DNA of 64,000 nucleotides from Phytophthora sp. 'mugwort' (GCA_033558025.1 JAUCEF010000011.1:930001-994000); one strand, 5' to 3'; shown: positions 1 through 9,560, counted from the stretch's first letter. Translations and numbers: made by a program. The notes: a model not told the origin generated them from the letters alone.

Positions 1-1
1 G

Positions 2-469
2 AAGCTGATCGTGAGCTACATGGAGGAGATTGCTCAAGACTCGGGCAAGTACTGCTTCGGTGTGAATGATACGATGAAGGCCTTGGACCTGGGTGCCGTG
101 GAGACGCTCATCCTGTGGGAGGACCTACCGCATCACCGCTACCTGCTGCGTAATGAGACGACGGGCGCTGAGTCCGTGAAAATCCTGTCGCCATCAGAGG
201 AAAGCGTGGACTCGAACTTCCTGGACGCCGCGACGGGCGCGAAGCTGGAGACGGTGGAGCGCGTGCCGCTGGTGGAATGGTTCGCCAACAACTACAAGCA
301 GTTCGGTACGACGCTGGAGTTTGTGACGGCGCGTTCCCAGGAGGGCTCGCAGTTCTGCCAGGGTTTCGGTGGCATTGGCGGCATTCTCCGGTGGAAGGTG
401 GACTTCATGGAGATGGATTACGAGTTCGACGACGACGACTCGGACTTTGACGAGGACGCGTTCATGTAG
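2..469 (+). CDS. Peptide chain release factor eRF1, C-terminal part (5' end outside window)
   Basis: The 155 codons readable from the window edge match the C-terminal domain of eukaryotic/archaeal release factor 1, the protein that recognises all three stop codons in the ribosomal A site and triggers peptide release. Seen directly: the stretch KYCFGVNDTMKALDLGAVET, which in the family follows a dyad of the type LISYFDEI, the GFGGIGGILRW block near the end, and a very acidic tail (DDDDSDFDEDAFM). In the family this C-domain binds eRF3; the GGQ and NIKS domains must lie upstream, outside the window. The frame is open at the left edge without a start codon. A full eRF1 is about 430-440 residues, so roughly a third is present. 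Stop is TAG. No intron is visible. Codon use is GC-rich at third positions, as expected for a highly expressed oomycete gene. Confidence 0.95.
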   Translation, partial: KLIVSYMEEIAQDSGKYCFGVNDTMKALDLGAVETLILWEDLPHHRYLLRNETTGAESVKILSPSEESVDSNFLDAATGAKLETVERVPLVEWFANNYKQFGTTLEFVTARSQEGSQFCQGFGGIGGILRWKVDFMEMDYEFDDDDSDFDEDAFM

Positions 470-865
470 AAGTAATTATTGCGTGACGCTTTGCGCTTAG
501 TTAGGACAAAAAAGCGTCACGCACCGTGGCGCTGCGGAAGGAACTTGCGCAATCTGACAAAGAAGGAATGCATTTCAGACCAGCCGTCCAAGCCGCTATA
601 GATTTTCGAGCAGCGAGGAGCAGTACAGCGGCTGACGTGGACGAGCTGTAAATACCCAGTGAGGCGAGGAATACACGACCCATTCCTTGCTGAGTTAAGC
701 CCGCGTCTGCGTCCAGGCACACATACAGTGGTGATCACTAATTTGTGTTGATGATGTGCAGACAGGTACATAATGTCCAGGTGTTCGCGTTGCTCGTTTG
801 ATCAGTAGGGAAATCTCGTGACTGTAAAGCTGACACGAAGAGCCGCGCAGTTATCTGTAGATAAC
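470..865. other. Intergenic region between eRF1 and the FKBP-type gene
   Basis: About 350-400 bases with no supported gene. It must hold the eRF1 3' UTR and the promoter/5' UTR of the next plus-strand gene. Short minus-strand open frames here show no recognisable family. Confidence 0.5.
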
Positions 866-2431
866 ATGGGCGACGAAGCGAGGGAGGCTCCTGTCAAGCG
901 CATGGAAGGCGACGTAGACGAGCAGGAGGTGCGGGAACAGGAAGCAGCACAGTGTTTGCAGCGGATGTTTCGCTGTCGCAAGGCTCGAGTGCGGCTGCGT
1001 CAGATGCTGACGTCCGTCTTCGAGAAGTTCTACGACGCCGAATCGGGGCTCTACTATTACCTGGACAAACGCTCAGGCGAGACGACGTGGGAGAAACCTC
1101 GAGCGCTCCGTGGCGATGACGATATGGAGTTAACGGCTGTATACGATGGGAAAGACGAGGCGTCGGAAGCTGAGTCAGCACGTGTCGTTGATCTGAAACA
1201 GGAGGACAACAAAACTAGCAACGAAGAGGGCGACGGAAACGAAGAAACCGAAGAAAAGTATCTCGGTTTCTCGGTACAGGATCTGGCGCTTGCTCGAGAG
1301 CAGTTCGCACACTACGACACAGATGGCAGCGGGTCTATCAACGCCAACGAGCTCCACAAACTGTTCACAAACCTCGGCGAACAGCTCACAGTGAACAATG
1401 TGCGTGAACATATTAAAGCAGTTGACACGGACGGGAACGGCGAGGTGGATTTCGATGAGTTTCTCCATCTACTACGCAAGCAGCAGGACAAGAACCAGTA
1501 CGCAGCGTCATTGACGCTGGCATTACTCTTCGGGCCAAAGGAGTTGACCAAACTCAAGCAGCAATTTATGATTCTGGACTTGGACGGCAGTGGTGCCATT
1601 GACGAGCACGAACTGCAGCAGCTAGTGAAGAAGTTGGGTCGTCGCGCGGAGGAGTTCGACCTGCCGGCCATACTGCGAGAGGTTGACGCCGATGGTAGCG
1701 GCACGATCGGCTTCAACGAGTTCTTGCAGATCGTAGCAGCCATGACAAAGAGCGACGGCAACGGTCCCAAGTCAGCCTTTGCAACATTACTGGATATGGG
1801 GATTGCACAAGGTCTGCTCAACGGTCTGGACGAGGTCGTGCAAGCTTCGCGCCAGAAGATTTTCGAGTGGTTTAACGCTGACCTCATCGCCGAGCAAAAA
1901 CGGCTTAAAGCGAAGCGCGAGCATCGAAGGCGCCAAGAAGAAGAGCGACAGCGTCAGCTTGCACAAGACCGAGAGTTCTATGCGAAGCACCAGGCCGAGC
2001 TGGCTGCTATCGAGCGGGCCCGTCACGCCCAAATCGAAGGCCTTGTGATTGATGTCGAGTTCCAAGGTGACGGTTGTAACTTTCCAGTCACAGGACAATT
2101 CGCGCGTGTGCACTACGTCGCCAGTTTCGAGGGGACAGGCGAGATCGTTGAATCCACTCGGGCACGATGCGGCAGCGCGCTCGAGTTCTGCGTAGGGGCT
2201 GGACACACGATTCAAGGCTTCGACTTGGCGTTGCAACGCATGAGTGTCGGCGAGACAGCTCGCGTTACTATTGCTCCAGCGTTGGCCTATGGAGTGAAAG
2301 GCCGACCACCTCGAATTCCCCCCAATGCCGCCCTCGTGTTCCGCATTGAGCTCATCAGCATCAAGGAGAAGCTTCAATCGCCGATCGATATGACGCCAAT
2401 AACGCCCGTGCAGCGAATACGGAACAGGTAG
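866..2431 (+). CDS. IQ-WW-EF-hand(x4)-coiled coil-FKBP multidomain protein
   Basis: A single-exon gene. The frame opens at 818 (537 aa), but the in-frame ATG at 866 (521 aa) is a likely start because the first 16 residues show no feature. Numbered from 818: an IQ-like basic helix (about 43-64), a WW-like module (about 65-96) ending in GETTWEKP but with Phe instead of the first Trp, two pairs of EF-hands whose calcium loops start at Asp167, Asp203, Asp254 and Asp290 (DTDGSGS, DTDGNGE, DLDGSGA, DADGSGT), a long charged helix rich in Arg/Lys/Glu/Gln (about 355-405), and an FKBP peptidyl-prolyl isomerase domain (about 409-516) with VHYVASF, AYGVKGRPPRIPPNAALVF. Several FKBP active-site positions are changed (the FD pair reads VE; the Trp at the pocket floor is Phe), so isomerase activity or FK506 binding may be weak. 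Inference: a calcium-regulated chaperone or scaffold, cytosolic, with no signal peptide. Confidence 0.88.
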   Translation: MGDEAREAPVKRMEGDVDEQEVREQEAAQCLQRMFRCRKARVRLRQMLTSVFEKFYDAESGLYYYLDKRSGETTWEKPRALRGDDDMELTAVYDGKDEASEAESARVVDLKQEDNKTSNEEGDGNEETEEKYLGFSVQDLALAREQFAHYDTDGSGSINANELHKLFTNLGEQLTVNNVREHIKAVDTDGNGEVDFDEFLHLLRKQQDKNQYAASLTLALLFGPKELTKLKQQFMILDLDGSGAIDEHELQQLVKKLGRRAEEFDLPAILREVDADGSGTIGFNEFLQIVAAMTKSDGNGPKSAFATLLDMGIAQGLLNGLDEVVQASRQKIFEWFNADLIAEQKRLKAKREHRRRQEEERQRQLAQDREFYAKHQAELAAIERARHAQIEGLVIDVEFQGDGCNFPVTGQFARVHYVASFEGTGEIVESTRARCGSALEFCVGAGHTIQGFDLALQRMSVGETARVTIAPALAYGVKGRPPRIPPNAALVFRIELISIKEKLQSPIDMTPITPVQRIRNR

Positions 2432-3303
2432 CCACAAAATAACACAACAAGTCAATGAACACCCTGGAGATATAGTCGAATACATTTTGGTGAACGACGC
2501 CTTCATTGCAGCCCCCGTAACGTGGGCACAGCTAGTTTTGTCAAGGAGCACCAATGCACCAGCGGGCGCTGGCCTCTTCGTCATACGTCGCCTCTATTAC
2601 TTTGGAGACGACGAAGAGACCTTCGTCGGCGAGGTTGTGCGTACAATTATGCATATTGTAGCGTGCGGCCCGTCGCAAATGTGCGAGTTTGATAATGGGC
2701 TACACGAAGCTTGGAGAAAATTATCTCCAAGAACCACAGGCTGTTTGCTAGCAGTGGGCCTATTTTTCCAAAGTATGATCACAATTGCTGTGGGAGTGTT
2801 TTGCGAAACGATGTCCATTTAATCTGTACACAGTTGCGCTTGACTATTCTTATGTATCATTGCTAAATTGGGAACGTTCTAAATATTGGGCTTGTTGTGC
2901 CGGAGAGCCACGATTGGGATTGCGAGTTCAAACTCATTGTGGCAAGATCCTTGTGCACGGGAATGGCTCCAACTCGGAGTTCAAGGCATTAATTAATCTG
3001 CTAGCTGCACCTGCAAAGAAACCCCCACCGACGTCTGAGACAGTTGGAAGCTGCATTTTCTCAGCAGTCAAATTTATACCAAAATAGTATTGTAAATACA
3101 AATCCATTGGGACCACATTCTGCGGAGCCAAGGTATGTGGACGTTGGACTCGGAAGCCGAGAATAAAAAAATCGTGGACATGGCCATCAGCGCGGTGCGC
3201 TTCGATTAAAAACGCGAGTGTAGGGTGCATTTCCCTGTGCGAAAGGCAGATTACTTCTTAAGTTTTCTTGCAGTCCCCGCAACGAGCAACAACAAACGCC
3301 ACC
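2432..3303. other. Intergenic region upstream of first cysteine-rich mini-gene
   Basis: About 870 bases without a supported gene. An open frame at 2487-2822 has no recognisable domain. Around 3139-3180 lies a short segment (TGTGGACGTTGGACTC, then an A-rich run) that recurs in diverged form at about 3888-3925, upstream of the decayed second copy, and so probably belongs to the duplicated promoter region. Confidence 0.4.
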
Positions 3304-3543
3304 ATGTGCCTTAATGACGTGCTCTTCTGCGCCTGCGGTGCTTGCTGCACCGCGTGCTGCATCAATGCCAACGACCGAGCCAAACAGGATGAAAACCGCC
3401 GCCATCGCATCCAGGCACCGAAAACAAACGTGATCTACGTTGCGCCAGTCACCGTCTCTCGTGGACCACCTCGAAAGTATATTCGGCCAGCGCGCCGTCG
3501 GTCTACGTACGCCCGCCACCCACAATGCGGTAATGTCGTTTAA
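3304..3543 (+). CDS. Small cysteine-rich protein with V-x-V-x-P-V motif (divergent member)
   Basis: 79 codons from an ATG in a good context (CACCATG). The protein begins Met-Cys and has clustered cysteines in the first 19 residues (C2, C9, C11, C14, C15, C18, C19), then a charged Arg/Asn linker, the block NVIYVAPVTVSRGPP (about residues 42-56) and a basic, Tyr/Arg-rich tail. The same plan (Met-Cys, Cys cluster, charged linker, hydrophobic V-x-V-x-P-V-x-V followed by GPP) is seen in three minus-strand genes at 36.7, 41.2 and 42.5 kb. There is no signal peptide. Inference: the N-terminal cysteine cluster could be palmitoylated or bind metal. I do not recognise a named family; the general look resembles small cysteine-rich membrane-associated (CYSTM-like) proteins, but without clear homology. 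An alternative upstream ATG at 3268 adds 12 unremarkable residues. Confidence 0.7.
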   Translation: MCLNDVLFCACGACCTACCINANDRAKQDENRRHRIQAPKTNVIYVAPVTVSRGPPRKYIRPARRRSTYARHPQCGNVV

Positions 3544-3663
3544 TGCAATTGCGTTTTCCAATCGTGCTGTATGCCACTGTCTGACACGGATTCGGGGGCG
3601 TCAATAGCTAAAGCTGCACTGTTTTCCTTGATATTCGTTTTGTTCCCCAAAAATTAGTATGGA

Positions 3664-3706
3664 TCGTTTCTTGGTCTTTTGCGCTGGGCAAAAGACCAAG
3701 AAACGA
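3664..3706. repeat. Perfect 19-bp inverted repeat with 5-nt loop
   Basis: TCGTTTCTTGGTCTTTTGC at 3664-3682 is followed by GCTGG and then by its exact reverse complement at 3688-3706. It sits about 120 bp after the stop of the cysteine-rich gene. It would form a very stable hairpin in RNA or cruciform in DNA. It could be a 3'-UTR element, a small-RNA source or a minimal MITE-like remnant; the sequence does not decide. Confidence 0.85.
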
Positions 3707-3887
3707 AAAAACATTACTGGAGAGCTAAATCAGTTTGTATCAAGGTATGTGTGGACAGATAAGCTTACGATCAACTTCTATAACTACTGTACTACCAGTA
3801 CATGTACTGTTGAGTTATTATAGCTTATTAAGCACGTGTGTTACAAGTATTCAACTTCGGCTGTTTGCGACCCCCGGAAAGTGGATG

Positions 3888-4230
3888 TTGCACGGTTGAG
3901 CTGCGAATAAAAATCCACAAGCGCCGAGCTTGGCATGGGAGCAGCAACTCTATATCATATGCATATGTTTGAACCGATTGTAACGCTAACTCATCAATAT
4001 TCCCACTAAATACAACTCAGCCAGCTCTCCGTCTTGGTGGCGCCACGTTGGATAACGAACAACCAAAAACACAGTCATCGGCCACCGAAGACAACTGTGG
4101 TGTATGTGGCACCAGTTACCGCTACCCGTGGCCTATTAGCCCGCAACTGCACCCAACAGCCACTCAAGCCAACACCTTCCTATCCAAGAAACAGCTCACT
4201 TGCTGTAGATTTCTTCCAAGAGAGTCTCGA
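3888..4230 (+). pseudogene. Decayed tandem copy of the cysteine-rich mini-gene
   Basis: In the frame of 4034-4297 the translation includes PPKTTVVYVAPVTATRG (4079-4129), nearly the same as PKTNVIYVAPVTVSRG of the gene at 3304. The Cys-rich N-terminal half is missing: upstream in this frame only non-cysteine residues follow a doubtful ATG. The segment at 3888-3925 resembles the region upstream of the 3304 gene, which supports tandem duplication followed by loss of the first half. It could alternatively be a second exon of something unseen; no convincing splice sites were found. Confidence 0.55.
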
Positions 4231-4329
4231 ACTTAGCCATAATATAGAGTACCTACAACATGAATACCTGTCCACCACCGTCACTAAAAAGGTATAGTAC
4301 ACAATAATAAGATCGGACCGAACTAATTG

Positions 4330-4366
4330 CCCCCCCCCCTCCCTCCTCCCCCACCCCGCCCCCCCG
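4330..4366. repeat. C-rich low-complexity tract
   Basis: A run of ten C followed by CCT/CCA/CCG-interrupted C stretches. Simple repeat, between two cysteine-rich genes. Confidence 0.9.
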
Positions 4367-4623
4367 GGAGCTCAAGGGATAGGAATATGCAGTGTCGAGT
4401 GTAACAATATACTTGAAAACTCCATGAAATAGTGCTAATATAAGTGGCCAGATTGGTTTCCAGTAGCAATCCAGTTCGCGAACAGTAAAATCCGGGTTAG
4501 AAAGGCCCGAAAATCCACGAGCTGGGCGTGCCGCACACCGAGTGACCGTGCACCGTTCGCGCCTCCATTCAAATCCAAACACGACTTCTTCTCCACACGA
4601 GGCAACACAAGCTCATATCACGA

Positions 4624-4881
4624 ATGTGTGATTGCGACTGTAATTGTGGCAGCTGCGACTGTGGATTCTGTGATTGCTGCGACTGTACCTGCTTCGACGC
4701 ACGCGCTTGGAAGTGCTGTTGCGATTGTTACGAGTGTGTTGGAAATTGTTGCGATTCCTGCACGTCCTGCAACTGCAATTCCTGCAACGTCACCACAAGT
4801 GCGAACAACCCTGCGACTCGAAATCCGCCAAACCACGCCACAATTCCTGACGTCACTCCGTTCCCCATCGTGCTTACCTAG
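4624..4881 (+). CDS. Very cysteine-rich small protein (metallothionein-like composition)
   Basis: 85 codons. The first 55 residues hold 22 cysteines, mostly as C-x-C and CC (MCDCDCNCGSCDC at the start, then FCDCCDCTC, KCCCDCYEC, NCCDSC), followed by a Thr/Asn/Pro-rich tail without cysteine. There is no signal peptide; like its neighbours it starts Met-Cys. The spacing is what metallothioneins use to bind Zn/Cu/Cd, and that is the best guess for function, but the V-x-V-x-P-V tail element of the neighbouring family is absent. Upstream at about 4511-4525 the motif AAAATCCACGAGC resembles AAAATCCACAAGC at 3911-3923, hinting at related promoters. The repetitive TGYGA-type codons make frame choice important: the +1 frame is also open (4628-4957) but gives a low-complexity Ala/Thr/Val protein, so the Cys frame is preferred, not proven. 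Confidence 0.5.
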   Translation: MCDCDCNCGSCDCGFCDCCDCTCFDARAWKCCCDCYECVGNCCDSCTSCNCNSCNVTTSANNPATRNPPNHATIPDVTPFPIVLT

Positions 4882-5349
4882 AGAAACGAGGATACATGGA
4901 AGTCCCCCGCTTACTTTGGCTAGCTGCACCAACCCATTATCAGTACAGACTTCGTGACTTAAATCTTCAACCTTCACTCCATCACTTCCTTCATTGTATT
5001 AAACTGCCTTGACTTTGCTCATACCACCCAGATGCTAGTCTGTTTTTTCTTAATGGGGGGTGACCTCTGAAGTGGTAAAACCCCTACCATCCCTGATTAC
5101 CAAGTTCGAAAAAGTGTTTTGGAAATATAGGGAACAACACTAAGAAAAACTACCACCATCACTTTCCTATACAGTATACTTCCGTGCTACATAAGCTCAA
5201 CAAATATATTACAAGGATAGCCTCAACCAACGAATAGTGATTTGTGCGTGGAAGATATGTCGCGGCAACACTCCATTCCTCACGAGTAAGAGAATATACC
5301 CTCCATTTTTATTCATTAACACCCCGCAAAAAAAAAAATCACCCCAAAC
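4882..5349. other. Intergenic region between cysteine-rich gene and ATG7
   Basis: About 470 bases holding the 3' ends of two convergent genes. I see no other gene. Confidence 0.5.
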
Positions 5350-7702
5350 CTAAATCATATCGCCGTCCTCATCGCTGTCTTCGAGGTCGATCATGCGTGA
5401 GTCCGCCTCTTCTGTTAGCTGGTTTAACCCCGTGAGTTCCTCCAGATACGCAGTCGAGTTGCACGCCTTCTCCAGCAGACCAAGTGAATCAGCATCATAA
5501 GCATCCAGCACCTTTGAGCTACACGCAATACATTTGTCGAATGCCTCGCCTGTGATCACCATGTTTTGAAACGCATTCAAGAATCCCCGAAGCTGGTGCG
5601 GAATATAACCCATCGGAACCGATCCATCGCTTGGTTTCTCAGCACCCACATACTTTCCTTGAGGTGAATGCAAAACAGCGACGAGAAGTTCGACTGCAGT
5701 TGCTGCAGCAATTGGGGCAAGACCCGGTCGAGTTACAGTGCACATTTGATCCAGTGTACGGTCTTTCAGCGAGTCTCGAGGACTCACGATATCATTACAG
5801 AAGTAGCATCCAAGTGATGGCTTCATCATGCCGCCATTCTCGTGATCAGAGTGAACACCGTGACGCATCACAAGATAGCTGTCAAAGCCAAGTGCCGCAT
5901 TCAGAAGAAGTTTCTTCTTTGACGAGGCGATTACAGTCGGTAGCCAGCGACTCTCGCGGGAATCCGTGCCCAAAAAGACGACATCGTGCGACTCGATCAG
6001 CTGCTCAAGTGTCTCCAGACCTCGTTGGGCTTCCTCCATCAATTGCCGACTACTCAATGCGTGGCCTGCCATCGGGATCGTCAGGTTCACCGCCTGAGAA
6101 TTCACCAGCGGATATATGCGTTTTAAGGCGTTCGCTGCGCATTTGCCCTTCGGTTTCCCGACGTCATTAAACTCAAACAGAGACTGGCGAACTGGGTTGG
6201 AATGACTCACCGTTGAGTTGTCGACAAATGTTATGTTGCGAAACCCCCACGAGAGTAGACTACGTGCAGTGTAGCAGCCGAGCGTTCCTGCACCTAATAG
6301 CAAACACTTGGTCTGAGCAAGCAACTCCAAGTCGAGAGAAGGGAGTTGGCGCCACCTCATGAGCTTCAGATTTAAATCCACCGACGTCTCCGCAAGACGG
6401 ATAGGATCCAAGATACCGCCTAGCTCCATCACACGCGGTCCCATTTTTCCGCGAACATTAGCTTCCCAGCCTATAACGCGCACATCTTGTCGGGATCGGC
6501 CGTTTGCCAGGAATGGTTGGTCGCTTTTGACCTCAAACACCACCGAGCTTTTCCACTCGAAGTCTTCAGGCACTTCGGTGAACTGATGCACATGCTCACG
6601 GAAGGAGATTATCTTCAACGGACGTGAACAATCCACCTTTTCACCAGGTAGCGCCGTGAGCAGTGCCAGGAAATTACGTAGAGGCCAGCCTGGATTCGTC
6701 TTTAACGGACACGGGTCGACGAAACCGAAGAGCGTCTCCACCACGTCTTTTGCGCTATGATCAGCTGCTTTCCACGTCTTAAGATCCAAAACTCTCACTA
6801 CCTGCTCGCTGCATGCACTTTCAGTCAGACGCTCCAGCACGAAAAATGATGCAAAGTTTCCCTCCATTACACCAGTCTCACAGTTCACATGACGCAGCTC
6901 CAGCAGGCCTCGAAGTGCATGGACCTGCTCCTTGGATGACAACACCGAGGACACCGCTGCAGGTGGAGCTCGATACTGGAACGGCGCCGGCGGAGATAAA
7001 GCCGGGAACCCGAACCAATACAGGAACAAATGTTTCTTCAGGTCGGCAAAAGTGATCAGCACGAAACTGTTCAGGTAATCGAGTGAGACATCTCCGTCCT
7101 CGCTGATACTCACTAGGTCCAAAATCTTCTCTCCAGCGTCTCGAAGCAGCTTGGCCTTGTCCAACTTCTTGAAAGCCTACACCAACATAAAATAATAAAA
7201 ATAAAGAGTCAAGAGTCATTCGACATAAATAAATGTTATAACCTTCCATTATGTCAACCTCTAGAGTATTGGTGTTGAACAGCAAACCCGGAGCTTGCCA
7301 CTCATAACGAGCACGATCCGTGTCCCTGTCAACCCACATTTGATATGAGAAGAATCTACGCGATACCTCATAATTTATATCCAGACAGAGACCGCACCTG
7401 CCGTTGTCCTGAGCCCCCTCCTCAGTAGGGAAAGCACTTTCGTCGATAGTGAAGCGCGCGGGGACGTTCACCGACCTCCCGGGCGCGAAGTAGCCCGTAA
7501 TTTCCTGCATAGATTATAACTTTAGAAAAACTTGAAGCTTGTTCTCTCGGTCCTCATACATTGTCGCGCTTACCTGCACCTGGTCGTCCAACTGGAACTT
7601 GTCGAGCTTGAGCGACGTGAGCTTCTGCCAGAACGACACATCGGGCGCGCTATTCCACTGCTGGAACTTGAGCACTTCCCAGTCAGCGGATGCGTCGGTC
7701 AT
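5350..7702 (-). CDS. ATG7: ATG7, E1-like ubiquitin-like-modifier activating enzyme of autophagy
   Basis: Three exons on the minus strand: 7702-7574, 7504-7259 and 7176-5350, joined in phase to 733 residues. Introns (7573-7505, 69 bp; 7258-7177, 82 bp) have GT/AG ends; the second join gives NTNTLE-AFKK, matching the conserved NTNTLESFK of the family, which fixes that border. ATG7 adenylates ATG8 and ATG12, forms a thioester, and passes them to ATG3 and ATG10 in the cytosol. Visible: the N-terminal domain including YWFGFPA, the nucleotide-binding glycine motif GAGTLG (about 420-425), VDNSTVSHSNPVRQSL after it, a C-x-x-C (582-585) that with CIAC (674-677) makes the zinc site, the catalytic cysteine in DQMCTVTRPGLAPI (about Cys604), and an acidic C-terminal tail for ATG8 recruitment. 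All key residues are present; the gene appears intact. The start ATG at 7702 is the first in frame. Confidence 0.95.
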
Positions 7703-8069
7703 GGCCTCGTGATGCTCCTTCTCTTTTGTTATTCGTCTATGTTGCTAAGCAATTACATCACCATCAAGCAACATCAATGTATTCGTGCAACTCAACGCGA
7801 TGCAACTTAAGTTTCTGAGTGAATAAGCACTCGTCGGGTTATTGACTGGGATCATCGGGAGTCGATCGCGTTGGGCTCAGGTTTTCCTCAAATTTGCAAT
7901 ATACCCAAAAATTAAAAAATAGGGAAATATTGTACTGTGTACACTCATAATTGCGATGCATATTGCAGCGACCATTCAAAGCCGTGAAATTGTCCAGCTT
8001 GCCCCACCTACGCCAGAAGCATGCTACACCAACATTCATGCTGCCGGAAGCGCGCAATAAATAGGAGGA
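7703..8069. other. ATG7 promoter region
   Basis: About 370 bases upstream of the minus-strand ATG7 start. No gene or clear element recognised. Confidence 0.4.
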
Positions 8070-8390
8070 ATGCGGGAGGGTACGTCACTTGACATTAGTT
8101 TCGGAATTCCTCAACATTCTGACAGGCATTGCGACGTAGATTCTCTCCTTGGGACCACTTTTGGTGAGGAATCGGACGATGATCGCGGCGAATATTGCAT
8201 ATATGCGAGCGATTCAAGTGAGGTGCTTCGAGAGCTACTCGAAAGAATTGATGAGAGCGAATCTCCTTCCGCGTGCAGACCAAAGGCCGATGTTCTAACG
8301 GCAAACATAACGTTGCTGATCTGGTTCCCACCAGAGAGAGCACGCCTTACTGGGTCGTGTTCCAAATCCAAACTGACTTCATTAACTTAG
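8070..8390 (+). CDS. Unrecognised acidic ORF running into a dispersed repeat
   Basis: An ORF of 106 codons. The first part is compositionally plausible as protein (EYCIYASDSSEVLRELLERI, acidic, with a helical stretch). From 8319 on the frame is encoded by a repeat also present at 14863, so the C-terminus is not original. It may be the 5' end of a gene cut off by a transposon, or chance. No family recognised. Confidence 0.25.
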   Translation: MREGTSLDISFGIPQHSDRHCDVDSLLGTTFGEESDDDRGEYCIYASDSSEVLRELLERIDESESPSACRPKADVLTANITLLIWFPPERARLTGSCSKSKLTSLT

Positions 8391-8455
8391 GTCTCGCGAC
8401 CGCCAGATAGCCCTAAGTCCCTGCCCGCTCGACAGGCCACGTGGAGGTACTTCTG
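8319..8455 (-). repeat. Dispersed repeat copy A, probable gypsy LTR/leader fragment
   Basis: About 137 bp nearly identical to 14863-15001 in the same orientation (shared blocks include CCAGAGAGAGCACGCCTTAC and GATAGCCCTAAGTCCCTGCC). Copy B lies just 5' of a minus-strand gypsy gag, so the pair could be two LTR or leader fragments flanking one element. No full TG..CA LTR ends were identified. Confidence 0.6.
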
Positions 8456-8654
8456 CCAGTGTTGGTAAAGTCAGCGGTTTCGGCAAATCGTAAAAAGGTC
8501 GGCCGAGCCAATTGGCTTAAGCCCGCGGCGGAATAACTTTGGGCCTAAACGGCGAAATCTTAAATCAAGATATTCTAACCTAAATAGGCATGAATTAGCT
8601 AAATCATCGCCCTGGACTTGCAGCACATTTTCCGCTTCGCGGCTGAGGGGAACT

Positions 8655-9560
8655 ACTGCTGGGCTGCGCGCGATGGTGCTCGTGAACGAGACAGTGTCGT
8701 TGGCATTTGGCCATGAGAAATCAGTGCTGACAGGCGCGTGCTGGTGGTGCAGAACGTGAGCACGGTGCTGGCCCGCTGGAGCGACTTCGTGCTGGCGCAC
8801 CGCGTCGAGAGCGGTCGCGTTGGCAGGTATCCGGTGGGGTGCAGTTGAAGGACGTGAGCTGGCTGAAGGCGGCCGAGGTGGTTAGGGTGCGGAGCACGGC
8901 CAAGTCACAGACCGCCACGGTGTCGACGAGTGTGACGGTGGTGGACTCCGTGTATTCGCGGTCCGTGGTGCTGGAGGAGTCGCACATGGTTCGGAGCATT
9001 CTCGGTCTCTGGTGTCGGCGTCGATGTTGCAGCTGATCGTGATGGAGAGCACGGAGGACGAGGCGGCGCTGATGTTGATGGGCGACTTGGACGTGTCCAG
9101 GTGCACCCTGCGGTAGCATTCGCGGGTGTCTTCCGTGGATCGCTGGTGATGGCATTCCGTGACACGCGCAATGCCGCACAGAAGGTGTGTCTGCTGGTGA
9201 TCTTGTTGCGGCGTCGCGACTTGACCTATCGTGGAGCTTCGCGATGGTGTTCGTGAACGAGGCGGTCACTGGCACTGGGTCGTGCGTCGTCGTCGCTGAC
9301 CGGCACTCGACTGGAGGAGTATGGCGACTTTGTGCTGCGGTCGCGAGTGGACGGTAGCCGGCGAGTCAGAGTCGAGCAACGTAAGGTGGCTGATGGCTGT
9401 TGGTATGGGCTACCGCCGCGCACGACCAAGTCTCAGAGGAGCTGTGACGACGTCGGCGAAGGTGACGCTGCTCGACTGGGCGTCACCTCGGGCCGTGGTG
9501 GTGGAGGTGTCACACGTGGCTCGGGCCACCCCACTCTCGATCGCTGGTGTCGGCGGCTAC
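8655..9560. repeat. Degenerate tandem duplication, unit about 550 bp
   Basis: GATGGTGCTCGTGAACGAGAC at about 8671 recurs as GATGGTGTTCGTGAACGAGGC at about 9243, and a block ending TGGTGTCGGCG at about 9010-9020 recurs near 9546-9556. Both strands have broken open frames; minus-strand pieces such as DTVSFTSTIARS and VTASFTNTIAKL resemble each other. I recognise no product. The G+C is high and it lies between remnants of a gypsy and a hAT element. Confidence 0.4.

Noticed and set aside
1787..2584. 265-codon minus-strand open frame opposite the FKBP gene
   Set aside because: It is a shadow of the well supported plus-strand gene; composition is not protein-like and no domain is seen.
4628..4957. 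Ala/Thr/Val-rich 109-codon frame overlapping the metallothionein-like gene
   Set aside because: Low complexity and best explained as the shifted reading of the Cys-rich repeats; kept only as an alternative.
8721..9275. 184-codon minus-strand frame as a gene
   Set aside because: Lies within a degenerate tandem repeat, with Arg/Pro/His-rich shadow-like composition and no domain.
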